Of a stretch of DNA of 64,000 nt, positions 44,857-54,239 are shown in pieces. Below the pieces are notes generated by a model. The model was not told the DNA's origin. It saw only the letters and a program-made list of their open reading frames with translations, and did no database searches. The stretch comes from Hansfordia pulvinata. Lineage: Eukaryota; Ascomycota; Sordariomycetes; Xylariales. The stretch's first letter is position 1. Each line of letters begins with the position of its first letter. The stretch is taken from the NCBI GenBank assembly GCA_006538405.1, contig BJKQ01000008.1, positions 1,364,001 to 1,428,000 of the forward strand. The letters are read 5' to 3'. The position numbers and the translations under genes are program-made.

Positions 44857-47369
44857 AACCCGACGCTCCCATCCACCGAATTTTCTTTGTCAACTATCAC
44901 GACGTTACGACGACCCAGACTCGCCTTGTCCGAATATGGGCCCTCGCCCCACGTGGCAGTGGGGAGGCTTGGATATAGGCTCAATCTGGGCAGATGGGAG
45001 CGCCATGATTTGTATTGCCGTTTGAGGGACCAGCGAGCTCAAATTGGTTCTGTTTCACGCATATCTGTCTTTGTTCTCTTTCCTCGGCGGCATGCCGAGA
45101 CGGTACGAGATGGTAGGACACTCGTTCTCGGAGGCTTCCCTACACTTATGCCCCTATCGCCCACGCGATATTCTTCTCTCTTCAATGCGGTTTAATTTGA
45201 TTTCTTTAGCATGTCGGTCACAGTCCACAGGATGGAACTTGGGAAGGGCGACGGTTGGCTGGGTGGAATGGGCTTACTGAGGGAAGATTGCATTGGAACA
45301 GGACGGAGCCGCACGGAAGGATACCCAAATCTTTTGGATCAAGTTTCCCGCTTGACGCCACTTCACTTCATTTCACGACCAGTTCAGGACGAGGCTTCTT
45401 CCACCCCCAGTTGTGTATACGCGAAGGACCGGTCCGGTTACCAGCGGTTGCGTTGTTCTCTGTCGCCTAGAGCCAGGAAAAAATCAGCAACAGACATTTT
45501 TTCGAGAGTAAATACAGAATCCGATTAACCACAAAGAATATACCTACTTGCAAAACGATGTGACGGCTCATATTTCATGTAGTTCCCTGTCTATCAATGG
45601 AGATCGTGGTGGCTGGCTTCAGGGGCAGAGAGGCTGCTCCGGCTCCAGCCCGGGCAATACGCGTACTAGTACCCGAGGCCAGGCCGGGTAGTTTGTTGTG
45701 GCATCTCCCTCCGTACCTCCCCTTCTCACTCGAAGCCCTGTTGATGCGGAGAGAGTGTTCATTTCTGCAACATGGTCGCTCTTGAATGTCCCCTGGGCGT
45801 CAGGGCTGTCCCGTGTACCTGTGGCTGAAGGAGCGAGTCTCGATGGGAGTGGCGGGGCGCGAGGCCGCCCTGATGGCGGGGAGTCATTACTCGCGTTTTT
45901 CCCACCTCGAGCCTTGAGAGCGCTAGACTCCAGATCCGGAGGGTTCCTAAACTAGAATCTGGGAAAATGTGGACGAACATCCATAGGGAACTTATGTAAT
46001 AAATGCGACGGCCGGCCGCGTGCGCAGCGTTGGGCGCTCGCGACAGCACCCCCGAAGTCCGGAAGTGTATCTGGCTCTAGTTGCTTAGCAGGCGGTCGGG
46101 CTGGCGGGCAATCTTCCCCAACCGGCGTCATTGGCTTCTTAGTTGCCCGCGGCTTGGGTGATCAGACGTCATCGGACGTACTAGGACTGGCAGACGGGTA
46201 GGAAACCTCAGGGTTCCTCTTCTCAGGTCGCCTGCCTGCTGTCTGTGTCGTGTGTCTGCGCATTCGGGTTCTCGTGCCACGCTGCCCGATTTGGGCGATG
46301 GGTTGGTACGACTTCTTCTGCGTGTCATCCTTCACCCGGCGAAAATGGGGCTCCGGTGCCCGACCGCCCCGTTCTCGGCCGCTGGGTCGGGCAGTCTTGT
46401 TACTATGGCGAAGATAATAAGTGACTGGAAGGGATTTGCCCCTGCAGGGAAGGATAAATTGCGGACCCGGCTCGGGCTACGTCGGCAGTTCGCCGAGGAC
46501 GTGCGCCGCCAGCCACCGGGCACCGGCATCGGTAGGGGCCGCAGCGCACGCAGCGGTTGGGAGTGCTGCAATAGGTCGCCCACGCCTTGTATGTAACTCG
46601 TACGAGTATCGTATGCGTATTGAGAGTGGTAGCAAGCGGCCAAAGAGGGGGGATGCCCAGCCGTGTCGAGCATTCACTCAAGGCGACAGCGAGGCTTGGA
46701 GGAGAATCCGCGTCATGTTGGCTGCCCGCTTTGGCGAATGCTTCTTGCAGATAAATCTTCATATCCTATTCCTTGCTGGCTCTGCGGCATCGGACGAGCA
46801 GACATGCCTGCATTATCGTTCGTGACTGGGCAAGCAGCATGCGGAAGTTGCTGACAGCGCTCGCTCTGTGTGGATGCGACGACTCGGGCCTGCAGCCGGG
46901 GTCGCTGCGGCAGAGCGACGATCATCTCCCGCTGACCACGGGAGCCGGCAGACATATGCCCCGCCTTCGCACCAATGACAATCGGCTGGATCGTAATGCA
47001 GGAAGCGGGCTTGTTTCTGCTGCAGAGCGCGCGACGATTAATTGGCGTCGGCCAAGGTTCGTGAGCTGCCGACGGCTTGTCGATAGTCTTCGCCGACCAC
47101 AGCGCCTTCGGTGACCCACCCGATGTGCCGTACATAAGAACCGGGGCACCGTCTGGGGAGAGCGATGAGTATTTCGCCAGATGGTATAAATTCTGCATTG
47201 CCTTGAAGCATGGAAATCAAGCTTTTGTTGCAGAAGCAATAGCGTCGGCGATTCTCATATTGATCCTCTCGCATGTTCATACCCCCTGGCCGTCGCCTCT
47301 GTGACCGGCCTTTGTCAATGAGAACCTTTGGAAGACCGGGACAGTCACGTCCACGAAAGTGTACTCGCC
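44857..47369. other. intergenic between hapB and MFS gene
   Basis: The first several hundred bases should be the hapB 3' UTR (a CACGTG lies near 44950). One TACGAGTA is at 46601, the only copy downstream of 41.5 kb. A minus-strand ORF with a true ATG (47198 down to 46713, 161 codons) has plausible composition but no recognisable domain and overlaps the MFS promoter, so I do not call it. Confidence 0.45.
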
Positions 47370-49287
47370 ATGGAGAGCTCTCGGTCATCCATCACACACG
47401 TCGAGCCGGAGGAGAAGGACTTGGCGCCTCCGAAGAAGACTGCGGCTTCTGAAGCCGGCTGCGAGACAAGACTGGCCATCCCGATCACGCAGATCCCGTC
47501 TGTGCTGCCTGATGCCGAGACGTCCCCGAGACTATCGCAATCCGATCTCGAGGCCGGGGACGGGGCCGCTTCAGGACCAGGGCCCGGGCCTGAGTTGCAG
47601 CTTCAACGAACAACGACGGCGCCGAACCCCTGGTACCAACTTCCTCTGTGGAGAAAATGCTTGATCGTGGCCATCACGTCCTTCACAGCTTTAGCGGTCA
47701 CCTTCTCCTCCACCAGCCTGTTCCCGTTGACAAGCGAGATCGCCAATTCGCTCGACACCACGGCCCAGATGATCCAGATCTCCAACGCCCTGTTTGTCTT
47801 CACCATGGGATGCTCATCTTTCTTCTGGGGCCCCGTGGGTCGACTTTTTGGGCGCAAGCAGGCCTGGCTGGGCGCCTGCACCATCTTCATTCTGTCAATG
47901 GCTGGCACGGGTCTGGCGCCCAACGGCCACGGAATGCCCGTGTTCTTTGCCATGCGCATTGTTTCGGGAGTTCAAGGCACTTTTTTTCATGTCGCCGGAC
48001 AGACATACCTGGCTGACATCTTTGAGCCGGTAAGTGAGCCAAAGAGAGTGGGAGTTTCCGGCGGCGAAAGGGAATCCATGACGCTGACCTGATTTTCGCG
48101 ACGTCCAGACCCAGAGGGGCACCGCAACGGGTTTCTTTCTCGTGGGGACGGTTTTCGGTCCTGCCTTTGGTGAGTTTCCTATGGCAAAGCTGCATACTTT
48201 GCGCCGAAATCTGTTGCTGACTTCGCTCTGCCGCATAGGGCCGTGTATTGCTGGGATCATGGTGACGTACACATCATGGCGGGCTGTCATCTGGCTCCAG
48301 ACCGCCATGATGGGCGCAGGGCTGGTGGCCTCGGCCCTCTTTCTTCCCGACATCAGAAAGGCCAATGAGACGCACCAGAAGGACCCTGAGCACAGGATCA
48401 CTTCGGTTCTCAAGGAGTTCAACCCGCTCCGCATCTTGCGAGTCTACATTTATCCCAACGTCCTCCTGACGGTAAGTTGTGACAATGTCCACGCCTGGCG
48501 ATCCGGAGTGTCATCCTGCTGTCAAATTAGCATGGTTTGGTGACAAGATAAACATTGATGCTGACGTGTGAGGCTTGGCCAGGATCTCGCGTGTGGCCTT
48601 CTCGCCTGGTCGCAGTATACATTGCTGGCGGCTCCCCGGCATATTCTCAACCCTCGATTTCACCTTACAACGCCGCTGGTCTCAGGTCTCTTCTACATCG
48701 CCCCCGGTGTCGGCTTCTTGGTGGGCACAGTGATAGGCGGGCGATATTCCGACATGACGGTGATTCGATGGATCAAGCGGCGCGGTGGCCTACGGCTTCC
48801 GCAGGATCGACTCAATAGCGGCATGATATGTTTCTTCGGCATTGTTCCAGCCGCATCGCTCGTCTACGGCTGGGGTCTGCACTTCGACAAAGGAGGCTTG
48901 GCGCTGCCCATAGTCTTCGCAGCGATGTGTGCCTTTGGGCTATTGATGGCTTTCGCAAGCCTTAACACGTACTGCGCCGAAGTCCTGCCACGTCGCCGGA
49001 CCGAAGTCATCGCCAGCAAGTACCTCGTGCAGTACATCTTTTCTTCCTGCGGCAGCGCTGGAATTGTGCCCATGATCGATGCCATAGGCCTGGGCCCCGC
49101 TACGACAGTTGGTGAGTGGCTCTCTCTGACAGCGAAGAAGAGGACAAAGTGCTAACCTTTGCTAGGTGTCGTGTTTGCACTCATGGCCGGTGTTCTGGCA
49201 CTGGTCACGGCGAAGAACGGCCTGACGATGCAGAGGTGGATTGAGAGAAAGCTGAGTTTACCGGAGGACGGGAGGACAAAGAACTGA
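47370..49287 (+). CDS. MFS transporter, drug:H+ antiporter (DHA1) type
   Basis: Five exons, 47370-48029, 48109-48169, 48239-48471, 48583-49111 and 49166-49287, giving 534 aa. Introns are 79, 69, 111 and 54 bp, all GT-AG. The start is the first in-frame ATG. Residues 1-90 are a polar cytosolic tail. About 12 membrane segments follow. Motif A-like GPVGRLFGRKQAWLGA lies in the loop after TM2. The sequence GRYSDMTVIRWIKRRGG, followed by LPQDRLNSG in the central/late loop, is typical of the fungal DHA1 group that includes polyamine/drug exporters such as the Qdr/Aqr/Dtr proteins. It acts at the plasma membrane as a proton-coupled exporter; the substrate cannot be deduced. Its 3' end faces the Zn2Cys6 regulator gene, 93 bp apart. 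Confidence 0.9.
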
Positions 49288-49380
49288 TACCCCAGAGATT
49301 CCCGCTTGATCGGATAATTAGATTGAGAGATGTTCTCCTATGGAACCCGCACCGCAAATATAGATTGGTGTTCTGCATGC

Positions 49381-51836
49381 TCACACTTGCCCATCCGGAT
49401 TCCAGGACCGGCTCTGAACGCCACCTGGCACATAGAGGCTTTGGAAGGCGCTGTCTTGCATCTGCATGTCCAGGAAACCAAGGTCAATCTCAGCTTGGGA
49501 CAAGAACTGTTGCAACGATGGCTCGGCGAGAGCCATCTCAGTTGTCATTGTCGGGAAGTAGCCTGGGGTGTTCGAGTTGGACAAGGCGAGATCGGGTGGG
49601 GCCATGGCCTCGATTGGAAGGCCCGCTGTGTCTGTCACTTCCAGCTGATTTTCTCCTTGCTGTCCAGACTCGGCCAGGAATTTGGTCATGGTGAGGCGCA
49701 GGGCTTCTAGATGTCCATGGAACTCGCGTGCTCCAAGATTCCCGTTCCTCCGCAGCTGTTCCACGAATTGAGAGGCATACTCGAAAGTGTCCTTGTCTTC
49801 CTGGTCGGCACGACCCAGTGACAAACTTGATATGGCCAAGATGGTAGTCGATGAGAATAGGTACTGGACAAGGACAAAATCAAAAATAGCAAATGAGCCG
49901 TCGATCCACGAGTCTGTTAACAGATGGTGGGAATGTCGAGCGCAGCGGATGCATGCTTCAGCCAGGGCCATGGCAGTCTCCCCAATCTCCTCTTTGAGAT
50001 TTCGGTTGTTGGCCGGCGCCGTCCAAAGGTCCTTGTGTGTTCTGAACACGTGCAGGAGTATAGGGCGTGTCGCTAGAATCACATACTTTGGTTTGGCCAG
50101 GATCAGACACCTATATAGCACTTTGTTTGCGCATGAACTCACCTGGTTGAAAGAGAGATGTAGCCACTTGACGTGCCTTTGCAAAGGTCTGCCGTGATCG
50201 CGAGAATCGATCTGCAGATGGTTCGGCAGCGCACCGACCCAAACCCTGAGGTCCCCCAGGGCCTTCTGAACTCGTTGCGAAAATGGGTGTGTGGCTTTGC
50301 GATTGTACAGAGAAACGATGATGTCCCGGGAGATACGAGCGAGTTTGATGCAAGCTACCATGTGATCGGCATTCTGGAAGTCATCCGCATCAGCTGCTGT
50401 CAAGCCATCATCAGACGGAAGTTGGACAGTGATGTCGTCATCTTGGATTGACACAGCGTGGCCCATCTTCGAGGCCCATAGGCGATCCAGGATGTAAGCG
50501 GTCCACCATACGCGGATACCTTGAGACGCAAAGGTCAGCAATGTGATCCCAAAGTGGCTACAGTGATGACCTACGATGCTCCCGAGCTGCACGGTCGGGG
50601 AAGTGATACTCGGCCATATCGTGATTCAGCCCCATGATGACTGCGTCACGAACAGCGTTTCCGGCCATCGAGTAGGCATCGTATCGGCGATTGAGGAGCA
50701 GCGAATACAGGGACTGGTTGTTTGTCAGTGACCTCGTTTAAAGGGTGGAAGGCACCTCTTACCAGAAGAAGCAGCACCTCGATCATGTCAACACTGGGCC
50801 TTTCGCTGAATTCACGTTTGATACGATTGGCTTGAGCGAAGTAGACGATGCCAGGGAAATTGTCATCGGAGGGTGAGGGTGTTCTGCACGAATAGACCTC
50901 ACCGATAGCAAACAGTGCCCAAAGCTTGTAGGCGTATGTGCTGCTATTCGTAGCCGGCAGGTTGCGGTAATGCTGCTTCAAGCCGCTGTAAACAGCACTT
51001 TTTCTGATGCAATGATAACAGGAGCCAACCGTGTCCATAGCAAACCTGATCAGCAGCCTTGCCCTCGGCATCGGCGGCCAGGGGCATTCGCGGGAAGCCA
51101 AGACAGCCAGGCGGTCATCGGAAATGTAGTGCATGCGTGGAATATGCTTGAGGTTGTCGTCGTCCGAGAGCGCCTGGCGGCAGCGAGTTGCGAAGGCTGT
51201 ATCAGCCGCTTCTCCGATATGCACTGGTTGGATGTTGCCAGAAGTGGCCAATGGATGGAACCATCCCTTCTCGGCGAGGAGAGGGTTGAGGGCAGAGTCG
51301 CTCTTCTCTGCAGGGCTATCCTGGGTGTCCCCGCCGTCTCTCGGCGCGCCGCGAGGCTCCGAAGCTTGTCTGCTGAGACTCTGTGTCCGTAGGCGCTCGT
51401 TTTCGCTCACGAGCTGTTCGATATAGCTGCGGCAGAATTAGCAAGGCAACTAGAGACCTGTACAATGCCGGACAGACCTATTGGAGACGGTGACTTTCTG
51501 GTCGCGCACTGGATAGCTGCAGTCGTCGGGGCATTTCGCTTGTTCGCAATTCGAGCAGGGCAAGCCTCCTGAGCATTTGACCTGATGTTTTCGTAAGTGC
51601 CAACGGACTCCTGGGCACCAAGCAGTTGGCCTGAAGCGACTCACCTTTCGTGAATGACACGGTCGGCAGCTGTTTCTCGCGAATTATATGTCAATCATCC
51701 CGTTGGCTTCAGAGATTCGGCTTTGGAGCACTCACGCTACGGGCTTCTTGCGCCTCTTGGCGGGCGTGTCGTCACCCGAGTCGGGCGCGGGAGAGGGGCG
51801 CTTCCGCGGCATGCGGCTCTGCGGCTGGCTTGGCAT
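49381..51836 (-). CDS. Zn2Cys6 fungal transcription factor
   Basis: Seven exons on the minus strand: 51836-51736, 51669-51645, 51581-51478, 51426-50763, 50713-50575, 50519-50143 and 50085-49381, giving 704 aa. Six short introns (49-66 bp) are all GT-AG. The zinc cluster is C35-x2-C38-x6-C45-x5-C51-x2-C54-x8-C63. It is split by introns 1 and 2, with a 25-nt exon encoding CRPCHSRK. A basic stretch (PAKRRKKP) precedes it and a short coiled-coil-like linker (YIEQLVSENERLR) follows. The middle homology region is recognisable from GLNHDMAEYHFP and RVWWTAYILDRLWASKMG. Splicing out 50086-50142 joins LHLSFNQ to YVILATRPILLHVF, as the family requires; the unspliced frame is open. It is a nuclear DNA-binding regulator whose target is unknown. 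Being convergent with the MFS gene, it may regulate it. Confidence 0.9.
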
Positions 51837-52910
51837 AGCCGGTGGCAGAACCCGGTAGTTTCGAAACGCGATGCGTTGTCGGAATGAGCCCTTCCAATAG
51901 GGGTGACTGGGTCGCTCGTTGGGGCGGTTGTAGTGTTCGGCGAAAGAACGCGAGAGGCCGACTCGATTCGGCGGGTGGTGCAAGGAAGCCGACCGTTGTC
52001 GGCCATTGCTAGACGTAACCGACCCACCATGACTGCGGCGCGGCCGTGCGCCCTATGAACTGACCAGTGCCGGTCGGAGGCCCAATTCGCCGATGAAAGG
52101 GTCGGGAAGTGGCGGTGGGGATGTGCAAGAAAGCATCTGTGCATTATTTGAGAAGCGTTTCAACGGTCAATGACGGGCGATTTCGCATTGCTGGGATTCA
52201 AACTGTGCGGTGGGCGGAAAGAGCTTTCTGGGCCATTCCCGGATGTCCTCCTGCCGACTTCGAAGCCACAGGCCGCTCGACGTACCCCATGTGTTCTGAA
52301 GCCATTCAACCTGCGTGTGATGCCGGAACGCTACCTAAGGTACCTGACGAGCCAATTCCCAGGTGCCAGGCTACACCTAAAAGTATTGAAGGTATTGGAA
52401 CTTGAGGCAGGTACCTATGTAGGTACCTACTTACATGTAATAGAGGTTCTTACCGTAGGTATCCATTTAGTCGTAGGGCACCACACACGTAGATGGACGC
52501 AAGCCAAGATGCCACTGCGTGTGCGACGGTCGAATGAATGGGAGTACATCACATGTTGATTCTAGATGTCACCGTCGCCAACAGCACATGACGCACGTTT
52601 CTTCGTGCCACTAATCGACCGCAAATCTGCCTCATCGTGGCTGGACCACTTAGCAGCCAGCCCAGTCACGTGACGCGACCTGACAACCATGGTCGATACG
52701 TCCCACTTTTTGCAGCCTCACCCCTGCTACCAGCCAATTGCGAGGCTGCAACAACCCATCCCACCTCCAGCGCGGCTGTTCGCCCACGCCCTCGTCCATC
52801 AAGCCCACCATCACCACGACTGCCACAATCGAGGTGTCGCACTGCTCTTCGATCGCCGCACCCCATTATCTTTATCTCGCCAGACTCGCCGCTTCTTGCA
52901 GTTGCCCAAA
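51837..52910. promoter_or_regulatory. divergent promoter region (Zn2Cys6 factor / LSm2)
   Basis: About 1.1 kb between two divergent starts. It contains GTACCTATGTAGGTACC-type palindromic motifs (about 52410-52430) and a perfect 10-bp palindrome GTCACGTGAC at 52665-52674, 240 bp upstream of LSm2. No extra gene is seen. Confidence 0.5.
52667..52678 (+). promoter_or_regulatory. E-box CACGTGACGCGA upstream of LSm2
   Basis: The 12-mer CACGTGACGCGA; with flanking bases it forms the palindrome GTCACGTGAC, the type of site bound by Cbf1/USF-like bHLH factors. The identical 12-mer recurs in LSm2 intron 1 at 53181. Confidence 0.45.
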
Positions 52911-53756
52911 ATGCTCTTCTTCAGGTCCGTCTAGCTCTATGCTCCCTCATTTCCTCTTCCCACCGGTTCTCTCCTGCCCCGCCTTCTGCTCCCTGGGGCC
53001 GCACGCAGGCCCCATGCCACCACCTTTGGCTGCCTCGAACCCATCTCGATGTAACGCTGTGCCCCTCGTGCAAAGTACCATATCATATGAGCGCCTCTTG
53101 AGGGTAGCTGCCAGGCTCAACTGCGCCAGCAGCGCTTGATCCGAGAAGACTTGACGACATTTCCTTAACGGCGCCGCCAGCACGTGACGCGAGCCTGCCG
53201 GGGGCCATGGTGGATCGGGGGGGTCTTTGGCTGGGTACCAAAACAACACGAATCGCGACGTCCCTGTGCTTTGGTCGGGTGAATATAATGTGAGGGAAAT
53301 AGAAGCTGACCATAGCCCATTCTTTTCTTGCAGCTTCTTCAAGACGCTCATCGACCACGAGGTGACGGTGGAGCTCAAGAACGATATCCGGGTGCGCGGG
53401 ACGCTCAAGAGCGTCGACCAGTACCTCAACATCAAGCTTGACGACATCTCGGTTGTTGAGGAGCTGCGCCACCCCCACCTCAGCTCAGTCAAGAACGTCT
53501 TCATCCGCGGCTCTGTTGTCCGCTACGTCCACCTGCCCGCTGGCGCTGTTGACATAGCCCTGCTTGAGGACGCCACCAGGAGAGGTGCGTTTGATTCGTT
53601 TCTTTTCTACTTGAGGGCCCTTTCCCCTCCTTGGCTTGAGAGCCCCCCCTCCCCCTGAACCTGCCCTTCTATTATGGCACTCGCGTCGCTTCCTCGAAAT
53701 AGACACCTTACTGATACTGAGCAGAAGCCGCAAACCAGTCTGCCAAGGCCAGATAA
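52911..53756 (+). CDS. LSM2: U6 snRNA-associated Sm-like protein LSm2
   Basis: Three exons: 52911-52924 (only 14 nt, MLFF plus two bases), 53334-53584 and 53725-53756, giving 98 aa. Intron 1 is long for this genome (409 bp, GTCCGT...TTGCAG, CTGAC branch). Intron 2 is 140 bp. The product MLFFSFFKTLIDHEVTVELK continues through LKSVDQYLNIKLDDISVVEE, with the Sm2 block VFIRGSVVRYVHLPAG, and ends REAANQSAKAR, matching LSm2 from first to last residue. LSm2 is shared by the cytoplasmic LSm1-7 and nuclear LSm2-8 rings, the same complexes as LSm6 at 5.2 kb. The middle exon is open well upstream in frame, so the true start is easily missed; the tiny first exon is chosen because only it restores the family N-terminus. 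Confidence 0.94.
53181..53192 (+). promoter_or_regulatory. second CACGTGACGCGA, inside LSm2 intron 1
   Basis: Exact second copy of the 12-mer found 514 bp upstream in the LSm2 promoter, both in the same orientation. Confidence 0.4.
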
Positions 53757-54239
53757 GCACAAGATCTAGCCGACGCCGTCCAGCTCAAACGTCTGGCCTG
53801 CGATCGCAAAAGCGGGCACGGGGGCCTAGGCTGCCCAAGGCGAACATCGAAAGCAGAAGCCCGGAGATACGACAATGTCAATCTGAGGCCTCTCCAAACA
53901 GAGCGCAGACTGGGGCACTCAATTGCCCGTCGTGGACCAAGCTCAAACATCAGGACAGGCTGGCTTGGGACATCATGACTCTTCTGCCGTACATTACAGC
54001 ACTCCACTAGACACCACCAGTGGGGACAATGGTGGGAAAGATGAAAGAGGCCTTTCGCCAGAGCACTGTCCTCTGCTGGGACGGCTCTCGCGCCCCTCGG
54101 GCCCTCTAATCCCACACATAATCATAGACAGGAACGAGGATAAGAACAATGTACCCCGTCAAGATTAGAAACCTATTCACTGGCTGATGCTGCATGAATA
54201 AAAGGCTGCTGGCTCGAGGCGTTCGATTTAGCTCGATCT
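53757..54239. other. intergenic between convergent 3' ends
   Basis: Spacer between LSm2 (+) and SNM1 (-). AATAAA at 54197-54202 on the plus strand could be an LSm2 polyadenylation signal. No gene is seen. Confidence 0.45.

Noticed and set aside
46713..47198. 161-codon minus-strand ORF with a true ATG
   Set aside because: Plausible composition but no domain; sits over the promoter of the MFS gene.
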